The notes under the pieces: generated by a model
Databases searched by the model: none
What the model saw: only the letters and a program-made list of their open reading frames with translations
What the model was told of the DNA's origin: nothing
Position numbers and translations under genes: made by a program
Source of the DNA: Tubulanus polymorphus
Lineage: Eukaryota > Nemertea > Palaeonemertea > Tubulaniformes > Tubulanidae
Length of the DNA: 64,000 bases
Assembly (NCBI RefSeq): GCF_964204645.1
Contig: NC_134034.1
Coordinates: forward strand, 5,513,414 to 5,577,413
Direction of reading: 5' to 3'
Part shown: positions 32,721 through 44,690 of the stretch, piece by piece
How positions within the stretch are numbered: the first letter of the stretch is position 1
How the letters are laid out: every line of letters begins with the position of its first letter

Positions 32721-34211
32721 AATGTGGATGCGTAATTATTGTGTGATTGATTGTTAATTATACAGTTTGGGGATTCAATAATCTTAAATAACAGTTATGC
32801 TCATCTACGTCGTGTACTGTTATCGGTGATGGAATTCAAGGTCATAGAGCTTCCGTGAATGGCTTTAATGATTTTGTCAATAGAAATTACGTTTGCTTCA
32901 AAACGATTATTCCTTTTAAGCTGGTCGGTTGCTACCATTGGTTTTAACTTCAAGAATAAAAAAAAGAAAATCGCCCACCCTTCTCCTGAAGAGTGAGGAA
33001 ATTGTATATGTTTCAGGTTTTTATAGTTGATAATGATTGAAATTCGCCTGCCTTCGTCAGACATTACATGTATCTCGAAAATGATGAGGATGAGACAGTA
33101 GGAATCATCAGCTCACTAGTGCGCTAACGACTGTAAAACATGACCACCGACCATAGTCAACTCAAGACCCATAGTGTGAATTACCGTTATTTTCATTTTC
33201 GTATTTCTGCAACGCGTTAAAGTTATATTTTGAAACGTTTTGACAGTTCATGTAGGCTTTGTTAAATTCTGAGCTTCATGTTATACAATGAATATCCTTA
33301 GCTTCCGTAGGTCTTAGGTCTCCGTAGGTACCGCCAGTGGTGGGAATGGTGAATTTGTTAGCATAGATCATTCTTAAGATTCAACCAGAAAATGCTCAGA
33401 ATGCACCTAAATGCAGCTGATTTTTCAAAATTTTATCCGGGGGGACCCCCACACCCCCTTTCGGTGCGCTCGCTCATTACGGCAGCGTCGTCATTACGGC
33501 CCACAAACACGCAGATTTATTTTTGGTCTGCCCCCTCACCATACAATTCGTTCCTACATCAACGCGCTTGAGATGGATCCTTCGTAGTCGGATGTTTTGG
33601 GACGAGAAAATTCTCTGCTACTTAAATACATCAACGCGCTCGAATGCTTTAGAACTACCGCTTAGAAAGATTAATAATCCTTTAATGTTGATCTTACAAA
33701 TCATAGCGTTTTTAAGCCTCCGATCTGCAGTTTTGATACATCTTACTATTTGGAACCTTGACACGTATTCAACTCGGGCTAAATTTATTTATTTAAAGAA
33801 TGATCCCTATTTTAGGATCAAAAAGTTAAAGAATATTTGAAATATTCTGATCTACGAATGACCCGTTCAGCGTTCCGTTCCGTTGCGTCTTGCTGATAAT
33901 CGGATCGAACTGTGTGAGTGAAACGATAACCTAAATTTAGAGACGCTATCAGTTACTATGCATCAGAGCATCAAGCGGAAGAATCAAGCAGATGGTATCC
34001 GCATGCTGGTTGGACAGAAGTTTTCCGCGGTGGGTGGAGTTTCAGAAACTTCCCGAGAGTAGTCCACGGACGGCTATCTGGAGTTCTAAAGACAAACCCC
34101 ACAGTCGAAATTGGATAAAGATCAGGCGATTTGTTTTCAGATTCGCAAGTCGTATGACACCTTGGACTTGGATATATTAAAAGTCATTTCGTGAAACATA
34201 TCAACACAGTT

Positions 34212-34853
34212 ATGATACCAGAACTGACACTTTCATCGGAGACTGGAATGATGCATGTCCAGAAAAATAGTGAATTCACGAATACAGTGGAATCGGAAAG
34301 GGACAGTAAGGATGATGTGCATTTAGCCTTGCAACTTGTCGCTAGAGACCAGTCGTGCGTAGACTGTCACGCAGATTCGAGAGGTGCTATTTCCCCGGCA
34401 CCTAGTCCACTTTGTGACCTGCGCGCAACAACTCGTGATAATACACGTGTATACTCTCGCAAACGACCCGTTTACCCCGGACCCGGTGAATACGTCGAAT
34501 GTCGACCGCCTGCGCCGCGAAAACGTCGCGTCTCTAAACCTATCCCTCCACAGTCGCAGGAGGAACTGGTTGCCCAGCGTTCCCTAGCCAATGTCCGGGA
34601 ACGACAGCGCACTCAAAGCCTCAACGACGCATTTTCTTCGCTTCGAAAAATCATACCAACTCTGCCATCGGACAAACTATCGAAAATACAAACACTGAAA
34701 CTGGCCACCCGGTACATTGACTTTTTAAATCAGGTTTTACGTAACGACGAGATGGACAATCGCATCAACAACAGTTGTAGTTACGTGGCCCATGAGAGAC
34801 TTAGTTACGCGTTCAGTGTATGGAGAATGGAAGGAGCCTGGTCATCGCGCTGA
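34212..34853 (+). CDS. twist: Twist-family bHLH transcription factor (copy A)
   Basis: 213 residues. Start chosen at ATG 34212: the open frame extends only seven codons further up without an ATG, and the other copy also begins MIP. Residues about 79-108 hold basic clusters (SRKRP, RKRR), probably nuclear localisation signals. The bHLH domain is at about 123-176 ([38 protein letters not shown]). The C-terminal WR box [14 protein letters not shown] (198-211) is diagnostic of Twist. Twist proteins dimerise with E proteins, bind CANNTG E-boxes and specify mesoderm and mesenchyme. No coding intron; a donor (AAG|GTATGA) 40 bases after the stop suggests the 3' UTR intron common in twist genes. Confidence 0.95.
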   Translation: MIPELTLSSETGMMHVQKNSEFTNTVESERDSKDDVHLALQLVARDQSCVDCHADSRGAISPAPSPLCDLRATTRDNTRVYSRKRPVYPGPGEYVECRPPAPRKRRVSKPIPPQSQEELVAQRSLANVRERQRTQSLNDAFSSLRKIIPTLPSDKLSKIQTLKLATRYIDFLNQVLRNDEMDNRINNSCSYVAHERLSYAFSVWRMEGAWSSR

Positions 34854-34892
34854 CCATAATCAATATCACGAATTTCAAGAAAGAATCTATAA

Positions 34893-34899
34893 GGTATGA
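34893..34899 (+). promoter_or_regulatory. Candidate splice donor in twist A 3' UTR
   Basis: AAG|GTATGAG, 40 bases past the stop. Vertebrate twist genes also have an intron just after the coding region. The acceptor exon was not identified. Confidence 0.45.
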
Positions 34900-36875
34900 G
34901 CAGATACTTTTTTTATCACTCCTGCAGCACTCTTCTCGTTCTGTTAATATTACCATCTATGTACATATACTATAGCAGGGCCGGATCCAAAGGGTTAGGG
35001 GGTCTCGGCCCCTTTTTCCGTTTTCGAAAATTTTCCGATAGTGAGAATCCGATTGCTAATTTGGTGAGTGCCAGAAATTACTCTAGGTGATGCACAAATT
35101 TTTATCAAAGCATTTTTCATTGAAATATAAACAGATTATATCTGGGAAAACACTGCACTTACCACCTCTGCTCAAATTTCTGGGTCTGCTCCTGTAAATT
35201 TTGGTCCTATAGATAATCTATTTCTTCGTAAGGGAACTTAACACTGAATGATAGTTAATACATGATGATAAATGCGGAACAGTACGTTGCAGCATTGACA
35301 TAAAGTGAGCGTTGAACACTAAAAAATAGCATCGAAAAACATGGCCTTTCTTCATACACGAATTTTTGTGATATTAAATCCTTTCTATTACAAAGTATAT
35401 CAATTCGATATATATCAATCGCCTTGCTCGGACTTAAACTAACTCGATCCTTAACTCGGAATATTCAACCACTCATCGATTACTTTTGATAAACACATCT
35501 CCGTCATATGTTATATTACTTTCATAATGGTGGGCATTGTGGGAAATTCAAATATACAAGGCCAGGGTTGTACAGACCGGTGGAGTTATGAAGAAACCCT
35601 AAAACCATTTCAGCGTGGGAAAGTGTTCATGATATCCGCGTAGGCTTCAAACGGGTCGTCTGCCAAACCCACAGGTGGCCGTGTGATGAAGACAACAGCT
35701 GTTTCGTCAGCCTACACTTGCATCATTTTTACCGCAACACACTTTCTCTCCGCTTCGCTGTTATCAACACGGAGTTCTATCCCACCTCCCTGTTTTCAAC
35801 CACGACACCTCAATCCCGTGCCTCATTAAAAAAGGTCGCTTGAGCACCAAAATGGTCGATGAAAACTGTGATAGAATTTATTAAAATGAAACCACATCGT
35901 TTCGGCTTGACTTGCAGCCATCAATTATCCACCTGATGACGGCTGTTAGTCAACAATCGAAACGTTGTTGTTTCATTTTGATAAATTCCCTGGTAAAATT
36001 CTTTTGTGCGAATTTATGTACAGTGAGTGTCTTATGGCCAGTTTCAAAAAGGGGCTTCTTTGATCTGTGGAGTTGCGAGCGTTTTTACATTCGACTCCAG
36101 ATGATCCCGTGTTTGAACCTCACCAAATGACCGGTCATAATCTTTGATAAGTCGGATGTGATTATATAACATGCCAATTTTATAAACTACTCTATGCCAA
36201 ATGATAACCTCAATTTGGTTTTAGGGAAAATAATCATACCTTGTTTCTCACCACTCAAAATCCCACCCGCGTCGGAAAATAATCTAGCAATAGTGCCATG
36301 AATATGAAATTCGCCCTCCCACCTCAATGCTCTAGAAACATTTGTGATTTAAATCGTCAATTTCTTTTTCATTTTCAACAAATTATATACGTAAAATCTA
36401 TCACCTGGCAAGTGAGATCGTTAATTAGCGCAGTGTGTTGTCGAATTTTTATTACCAGAGGGTCGTTGCGTCACTTAGGAATTCTGGTTTTAAAATGTTG
36501 ATATCTGCCCGGATATATAGCAGCCAGAATCCAGTACAGTGGCCGGTCATATATATGCGACCGAAATTATAGCAAATAATGATTAAACGACAGTTCCCAC
36601 ATCTGGAAAAAGCATGTACAAGGGGCATTGCTGCTTTTCGAAAAAAAACTTCATAAAATAAATTCATGTACCTCCCACCTTCGTCATGGCTTGCTAAAGA
36701 GGTGATGAGAAAAAAGCTATCATTTTCTGGCTTGTTGTTGAAGGTTGTAATCAATAATAGTGAATCTACCAATTACAATGCCGGATTTCTACTGATATCG
36801 CCTAAAGGAACTGATTTTCCAAACGAAGATTTTGATTCCATCGACGCGTATGTTTAGGCGAGGAAATTGAGTGAA
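34900..36875. other. Twist intergenic, proximal to copy A
   Basis: No gene recognised. Includes the palindromic element at 35874-35987. Short frames are chance. Confidence 0.45.
35874..35987. repeat. Palindromic element with CTGATGA...CGAAACG core
   Basis: Left arm 35874-35919 is about 80% complementary to 35941-35987. In the right half CTGATGA (35933-35939) is followed by a stem-loop candidate and CGAAACG (35958-35964). The same core occurs at 43033-43064 and 50780-50814. Confidence 0.6.
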
Positions 36876-37239
36876 AATCCCCCCTAGGTAAAAATCCCCC
36901 CATATTTGATTTCACAAAAATTACTTAATGACTTAATGACTTAGCATATACGACATGCAAGCTACATGCATCAAAAATGACACTATCATAATTTTGAAAT
37001 TTTCTATAAAAACTATGGTTTAAAAGTAAAAATAAAATATCTAATGTACTTATGTATTCCTTAATAATGTTTAAAAAGTAAATTTTTTTCTACTCTAGTT
37101 TATAGAAAAGTGGACGTGGGGGATTTGTACTAGGGGGGATTTTTACCGGGGGATTTATACCTGGGGGGAATTTTACCTTGTTGGATTTTTACCGGGGGAT
37201 ATTTACCGGGTGGATTTTTACCCGGGGGATTTTTACCTA
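36876..37239. repeat. Repeat ending in inverted arrays of GGGGGATTTTTACC
   Basis: Left end has two copies of AGGTAAAAATCCCCCC-type sequence (36878-36903); right end has about eight 15-base units of GGGGGATTTTTACC at 37117-37238 in the opposite sense. The AT-rich interior (GCTACATGCATCAAAAATGA; TACTCTAGTTTATAGAAAA) recurs at 39600-39832 with a single right-end unit. Confidence 0.65.
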
Positions 37240-37991
37240 CATTCGACCTCGATCACTCGGGGTGAATGGTCTCGCAGACCATGGATACCGCAGCAAAGTA
37301 CATTTTGGCCGCTGACTTGTAAAAGGTAGTTGATGAATAAATAAGCACTGAGAGATGACTGACCAGACTGTTGGCAATATGATGTAACCAGTACCATAGA
37401 TACTGGAGCAGATGTACAGGGATGAAGACGGCTGTTGCGTTCAAGCAGTTGCTGGGTATGGTCAGGTCACCGGCGGACAAGCACCAACGATCAAAGTCAC
37501 CCAATCATTCAACATGTTGATCCTGTACTTCGGGATAACATGGTAACTGACAGGAGTTAGTCTTTTTTGACAAAAATTCCTGAAAAAAAAACATTAGAAT
37601 TATGGTTTATAACGTTCAGGCTTTTGCATACATTGAAAATATTGCATTTCATTAGAAATTAACTGTAGGGTGGGGAAAGTCTATTAAATATTAACAAGGC
37701 CATTAGAGACCAAGGATTATAAGATGGACATAGCTCGCTGGGGGCGATGCCCGTTTAGCCTGAAAACTATAATAATAATTTCTGCGCATGGGAAAAATGA
37801 CTCGACACTACGCGAGCAATTGATTCACACGACGAACCCTAATAAATCACTACGTAAGCACACATCGATAATGACATTGAACTGACGCCAGCTGCAACAA
37901 AGCAGCTGCATCTTTTTACGTTCTTTGACCTCGCCTATTACTAGGAGAATAAACAACGCCGCGTGGGATATCCATATTATATGTATATGTG

Positions 37992-38039
37992 ATCTTGGAG
38001 TAATCATTTGACTCATTAATCAAATGATTACTCCAAGAT
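37992..38039. repeat. Perfect 20-bp hairpin
   Basis: ATCTTGGAGTAATCATTTGA and its exact reverse complement are separated by 8 bases. A related palindrome sits at 63676-63728. Confidence 0.85.
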
Positions 38040-39599
38040 GTGATGAATAGACTACCTGTTTATTGTATAGAGAGTGCCCGGATTAAAAATATAGCACTCC
38101 AACTGAAAAACACCCAGTTTATATCAGAAAAGCTTACTCCAATTCCAAAGACTTTTTATCCTTCTGCCAATGTTTCCTTCCACTACAGACATTTATGAAC
38201 ATCGTTGAAATAACAACTTGTTATGCCATAGCTGGTCTTTAAGCTGGCTATGAAAGCACTCTGTCACAACAATAATACGTTTATCCGGAAACACCTGTTA
38301 AGTTAAGACTCATCCGTTACTAAGGCTAAATGCCACAATGACACGGTGCTTGGTTAAACACCGGAACACCATAAGAACCATAACAACCCACATTTTCCAG
38401 ATACGGATTCAACTTAGCGATGAGGGTTTAGATTTTTAAGATATATATTACATATCTTATTTTAAGATCCCAACTCTAATGGGGAAATTACTTTCTAATG
38501 GAGACTAAAACTTTTTTGGCTGGTGAACTATCTTATTACATTTCCGCTAAGTACACACTGTTGGGAAGCTATACGAAAAGTAGCCTGCTTTGCGACGGTG
38601 TGGCAGCCATATGTAAGTCGTAACCCGGTAGCTGTTGAAGGACCCGAATGTCTACCACATGTAACCGCAAATTAACACTGAACACTTCGACATCTGTTCA
38701 CCATGAATTCCGTGTAACGACTTATGATGTTTGCATCCTGTGCGCAAGAAAAAAAACTGTAAACACACTTGGTTCTCATGAATGGATGAAATTGTTCTTC
38801 CTACTCTCTGGTTGAATGTTTATGCGCAGTTTCATGGGTGAAATATATCGTGGATTCGCTATCTTTCCCAACAGACTCTCCCGTTCTGAATTAATTCGCT
38901 AAACATGGCCTTGCAGTAAATGCCTTCTTAGCTTGAATTCTACATCTAGAGTCCATGGTCTGATTTCGGTGATATTCTCAGGATTTCACAACACAAAATT
39001 CAACAAAATATTTCAATCTATATATTAATACGAAACTATGTACCAAATAGTGTCGCCGTGGAGAAGAATTGAGCCTTGAAATTTTGTGTGGTAGTCAATC
39101 ACTGTATAATGCAACGGGTATGAACGGGTGTGAAAATATTTATAGGGGGCCAAATGGAGGCAGACAAAATTTCAGCCAATCAGTAAGCAGGACTTCTAAT
39201 TATAGACTCTTACTGCATCAAAACAATTCTACTGTACAATATCATTATTTAGTTGCAATGGCCCAGATAGTAAAGGTCAAGAGTTGCGCTTGATGGGTTA
39301 GGAGTTTGAGTCCCGCGTAGCCCTATACATATTTTCTTTACCTCCGATAGTTCCCGGTCCACGGGTACAGTTCATCAAAGCTCATAGGGTCTCCACGGGC
39401 ATCGACACATAGATTTTCAATGGCCCGACTTAATTCCATTGCGAATACATTGAACAGTTTAAAGTTCTGGGCCAAAGGAAATCACCCGTGGTTTCCACGG
39501 GTATTACTGTAGTATTCTTATGTTAGAAAACTTTGATAGGTTTGAAAAATTTCAAATTTACTGCGGTTGTTGTTGGTCACAATGAACCTTGGATAATCT

Positions 39600-39832
39600 G
39601 TGACAAGCTACATGCATCATAAATGCCATCATTGTAGTTTTTAAATTCCTATGAAGAAATATAGTTTAAAACTATGTTTGTAATGATGCACATATTTATT
39701 CCTTGATATTGTTGTAAAAAGTATAATCTAGTCTTTATGTAAGTTTTATACTCTAGTTTGATAGAAAACTGAATTTTGATTTCTACGTCGGGGATGGGGG
39801 TTATCTTGTGGGATTTTTACCGGGGGATTATT
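39600..39832. repeat. Second copy of the 36.9-kb repeat
   Basis: GCTACATGCATCATAAATG, TTTAAAACTATG, TATTTATTCCTTGATATTGT, CTCTAGTTTGATAGAAAA and the terminal GGGATTTTTACCGGGGGATT match the copy at 36950-37239. Confidence 0.6.
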
Positions 39833-40129
39833 ACCTGCAACTGGCCAATCCTGCCTACTGGACGTACGAAGTTTTAGATACATTGTTGCTGCTTTAATAC
39901 TCAAACAGCTATTAAATCCGCTATAAAAAGCTACCCATCAATACTGCAAGATTATGAAAGATATTAAATCCTAATCGTAATTTTGCTCTAGTTTTAAATA
40001 GAAGGCTTAAAAAGTAGTTGAAAATGAGGGCCTGGGTGATGGTAGGGCATTTAGTTAGTCAATCAAAGATAAATCATAACGGTTAAGTGTGAATAGTTGG
40101 GTGGCTCCATTAAGTGTATCGCCGCCGAC

Positions 40130-40212
40130 TATAAAAGCACTTGCCATTTCAAACACTTTCCATCAGCTGTTTACGTTGTCAGCTGAGACAACAAACCCAT
40201 AGACAACAGCTG
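40130..40212 (+). promoter_or_regulatory. TATA-like box followed by three CAGCTG E-boxes
   Basis: CTATAAAAGC at about 40129-40138; E-boxes at 40164-40169, 40180-40185 and 40207-40212. It lies midway between two genes whose products bind E-boxes. Whether a transcript starts here cannot be told from sequence. Confidence 0.35.
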
Positions 40213-42956
40213 CTTCTACGAACTGCTATTTCACTGTCTGTTCTTTTTGTTTGTCCCCTAAAGAAAAATATATGTGATGCACGAGGTGTCGCCAGGTCCT
40301 CGATTGAGGTAAAGCCAGGATCTGAAACGTTATCTCGTATTTATTTACTCAAAAAAGATTATTGAATATGCTTAATATGCTTTTTTAAACTTTGTTTGAG
40401 TATTCGTTCATTCGTTATTTCGTATGGCAGTCCTTTATATAGGTTAGACATGACGTGGAGAGTAGATTATAAGTTTAGAACCCACTGAATACAAATTTGA
40501 AATAGTTGATATTAAATCTATTTCCTTAGACTTAAAACTGAGGGCACGGCGTTCCGGACTCTGTGAGTGATTAATTTAATTCTAGATTCGTATATAGTGG
40601 GTTTTAACTGAAGACAGCCCCTTCCTTGTTCATACATTTGTATCCATTTTCAATTTACAATACGTTATGAATCAAATCATTCATTTAACTCAATGGCACT
40701 AATACATGAATCTACGTGTTTTTCAGATGTGGCATGGAACTGGAAAGTCTTGGTATATACCGATAGGGCTACATGAATTGATAGAAGCATCCGCGTTTCA
40801 TTATTGGAGTACAGTTGACGCACCTGGTGACTAATGGGTATTCATGGATATTCTAAAAGATTTGTACATATATACATAATAACTGCCAATAAACATTTAA
40901 GAATTACTATAGAATGAAATGCTTTTTTCTTTATTTATTGCTGATGAACGTAAAAATCACGATGTATGCATGATTCTTTTCTGCAAAGTGTGAAACGCGG
41001 ATACTTTGCTGCATGACCATCGTAGGAGTAGGTCGATGTAGTCTACTGGTTTGACTTCCTGGGGTCGGTTGGTAGGACCTCGGTTACTAAGCCACCTGGG
41101 ATGAAGCCAGACACATGTCTGGTTTGATCCTCACTAATCTATTAATCCCAATACAGAAACTGTTTACTGCTTCACTGTGCCTACCTGCCGACAATATTCA
41201 TTTCTTGAAATGTTTGTTCTCATTATTTCCATGTCGTTAAACTATAGACTATAGACTTATATAATCGATACGATTTTCAGCCCAGGTTGCAATGAAAATG
41301 TGGTATCTACTGAATGTTTTATCTTGTTTCTACAAAAAAAAGTTGAAATGGACATAAAACGGGTTAACTGTCTCTAATCAGGGAAGGTGGACCTCTCTGC
41401 CCTAATCTACACTGATCGGATTATATTCGGCCGAAATTCTACGAGAGAGATTTGTATAAACCGATATTCTTACTTGGCATCGTCTCTGAATTGAGATTTA
41501 CACTACGTTCTGGGTCATTTGTTGATTTTTCCAAAAGAATGGTTTCTAAGCTATCAACATCTGGATTGATTCGCTATGAGTTCAAAGGAAACGAACACAA
41601 AAAATTCCAATCCGTGATGTATTTTTAGATGACTGGGTTGTTTTTTCTTGTTTGTCTCTATTATATGTAATTGCAACTGCTGGTGGAGTTACTGTAAAGT
41701 TCGGCATGTAATCGGGCACAATTATTTCCAAGGTTTGAAAATCTAACCGGGCACCTTTGAGTGATTTCTAGATGGACTTAATTAACGTTTTCGCTATATC
41801 CTAATGGTCATAATCGGGAATAGATTTTAGTGTGGGATTTCATATGAATTATCTATATTCAAACACAGATCACAGATTGATTCAACATTCACAGGTATTG
41901 AATCATAAATTATTAAATGATTTCAGAAATTCCACCTAAATTGAGTTGAGGTAGGTAAAAGGTGGAATTATCAGGCATTATAAGAAAGGAAGAAATGCGA
42001 AGAACCTGCTCGATGGATACACCTGCGCTTATAGCATACGTTATACCTGACGGTAATTTCACCAATTAGAGAACTCTTAAATCGAAAACAGATGCCGACA
42101 GTCAGTTCGCACTCTCACCTACCCATATAGATCACTAGAAAATACCATGAAATAACAGCATCATCGCATCCACAGCTCGCTAGTTATAAATACTCGTAAC
42201 ATATACGTAGCCAACGCATCAGTCATAAGTATATAGGAAGGAAAGTCAATTTGATTTATTGTGTGAATGGCCAGCTTATTTTGGCATAGGTTGGAATTAT
42301 ATGCAATATGGATTCAAAATATCTATGTATATTTCCACTTAGATATGTAGTTTTTTTAAGTTCATCTAACTCGTTGATAACCCTAAAGTAACAGAATGTA
42401 CAATCTGTTATTTAATTCAATTGTATTGGTTTGATCGCATTATCATAATTTACAGCTCAGAAGTCTTCGAAACTATACATTCTCGTTCTAAAATATTTGA
42501 AATGACTCAATAATTCGTTAATAAAATTCACCCGGCTTGCCGCACTACGTTACAATAAACAGTAAACCATTTCGATTAGTTTAATACTTTTAGTTCAGTT
42601 GTTTCCGCGATCCTCAGCCCAACACAAAATACCTCCCACTTGGACTGTAGTGATAGTTCCCATGAAATTTGAAAATTACAACTACGGCGGGAATATTCAA
42701 CGCTTGATAGTCTTCGTTCGTTTGCGCTGGTTTTCTCGAATTACACGACAGCGTGTCAAATATCACCATAGACGTACGTTCATGATATCGCTAAATAACG
42801 ACTGTGAGTAGACATCTCGGTGCCGCTCAAATGTAGACTTAAATTCCCCTGCACCAAAAATGATTTCTTTTTGCGTGTAAATTGTTGATATAAAGTTTTC
42901 TTGTTTGACCGATCCAACGTGCTGAGAGGTACTCCCGCTCTAGACAATCAGGACAA

Positions 42957-43133
42957 TGAGGAGAGAATCCCACAATGATAATAAAAAGTCCGAACGAGAT
43001 AGTAGTTTATTTCAAATTATTATTCATTATTCCTGAAGATGACTATTAGGATATAGTCGAAACGTTGAAATAAACTACTATCTCGAAGTTTCATTTTCGG
43101 ACTTTTTATTATCATTGTGGGATTCTCTCCTCA
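42957..43133. mobile_element. Palindromic element with hammerhead-like core
   Basis: Arms 42957-43014 and 43065-43133 are almost perfect inverted repeats (GAGGAGAGAATCCCACAATG, ATAATAAAAAGTCCGAA, GAGATAGTAGTTTATTTCA), with an extra dozen bases in the right arm. Between them: CTGAAGA (43033-43039), a stem TGACTAT...ATAGTC, then CGAAACG (43058-43064). Fragments of the arm also occur at 25240. Confidence 0.75.
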
Positions 43134-44630
43134 TCGCGTCAACACGGATATAGTGTTCTACCAATCGTAATCAGGACAATGTATACCCATCAATTTACTT
43201 CAACAAGGAAATGAAACATTTACATGTATGTAGAAATAGATTTCATGTTTTTATTACAACAAAAACCTCGGAATAAATTCTATACATATACAGAGCAGGT
43301 ATGATTGATAATATGCGACGTGCGACGTTGAAGAATTCATTCAGTATCCGGTAATTTTCGATTAGTTTGCTCGCTTCGGCCATTACCGCCTTTTTGGAAT
43401 ACTTATCAATGAATCCTGTAAATACAAAGAATGATATTCATTAGAAAATGAGAAATGAAAATGCAGCGGCAATTTTTCCGCGGTTTAGAGTTAGATCAAA
43501 CGCTTTATCCATTCAACTTTTGATTCAGATTCAACTCGCACTGCGGAACTGAAGAACCCAGTGTAAAATTACAGATCAATGACAAATCGACGAAAGTCAT
43601 AACTTCAAAACTAATCTCGTCAAGATTGAAATATGATTGATACTGCTAAATACGTGTGCGGGGCAAGTGATACGGACAGACATGTTTACATTAACCGCGT
43701 GCTGTTTGATTACATAATGCGTGCACCGTACTGATATATAATGATCGGTAATCGACGCCGCGTAGATCATCTGCCTCTGTGTCGCCGGGTCGATAGAAAC
43801 GACCGATTCGCAGCACTCGGGAGACCCACAGTATCAAATCTGATGAGAGCGTATCTCTGCGTGTACGCGGGGAACACCACCCTCGTCTATGCGTCGAGCA
43901 ATCCAAAGGATTAACTCAATTTAATGGTAGTTGAGCTCAAACTATAGGCCTACGCAAAAACGAGTTACAAATAACATGTTTTTTGAGTCCTCAAGGTTTT
44001 ACGATGTCAATGCTGATTTACAGAATTGGCGAATAGTTAAAATTCGGCGTGAGAATACCGAACTCGCGATAAGTAGACTAAATAAAAAACCCACCGGCTG
44101 GATAGTCATTCTAGGCCACATGTCCCACATTTGTTGAATGATATATAAAACGATGTAGGCTATGAACGTTATCTTCCAGCTGTTTAACCAGTGTTTAATT
44201 TTTCTCGTATTGGTATTCATTTTGAAAATTAACGAGTTCATGCAGACCAATTCCTCTTTGCTGCGGTGTTGGTGGACACGCCCTTAGTGAGCCAACACAA
44301 GGGATGGCAATTCATTGAAGATTTAGGGAAACGCCACCATATTTATTTTGTAAGAATGATTTATTTCTAAAGCTTTCACTGACCGTAAATTCTAATTTCA
44401 ATGTTGAAAATACAATCGGGTTACAGAAAAAGCGAAAGACGTCACTATCATTGAATGATAGCCTACGTACAGGTATTCATTTGAAATCACCCGCAGTAAA
44501 ATCGCCAAGGTGATGAAATGCACATCATCAAGTCTATACGAATTTTCATTTCTCAATGGGGCCCCAAGATCCAATTTTGCCCAAGGAGAAATTGTTGAAT
44601 TAACTTAGGGATACATAAACTTAAAGAGTC

Positions 44631-44637
44631 CTTACCT
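44631..44637 (-). promoter_or_regulatory. Candidate splice donor in twist B 3' UTR
   Basis: Minus strand GAG|GTAAG, about 55 bases after the stop, matching the layout at twist A. Confidence 0.5.
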
Positions 44638-44690
44638 CCAGATGTAGCAAGTAGCACCAAATATTATGAGTTCATATATTACTGGACGTC

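Larger units (their letters stand above)
31838..34211. other. Intergenic region between TEX10 and twist A
   Basis: Holds a Tigger-like MITE (31976-32135), a small hairpin element (32272-32348) and a minus-strand LINE tail (32524-32720). The final 300 bases before the twist start have no TATA box I can defend. A 105-codon frame at 33523-33840 is unsupported. Confidence 0.5.
37240..44630. other. Central part of the interval between the twist genes
   Basis: About 7.4 kb without a recognised gene. It contains the hairpin at 37992, a repeat copy at 39600-39832, a TATA-like box with three CAGCTG sites at 40130-40212 and the palindromic element at 42957-43133. This is where cis-regulatory DNA for either twist copy could lie. 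Confidence 0.45.

Noticed and set aside
33523-33840. 105-codon frame upstream of twist A
   Set aside because: No motif, no codon-use signal, starts in repeat-like sequence shared by many invertebrate genomes (GGTGCGCTCGCTCATTACGG), and has no matching exon partners.
39285-39320. B-box-like GGAGTTTGAGTCCCGCG
   Set aside because: No convincing A-box or stems; too weak to list as a SINE.
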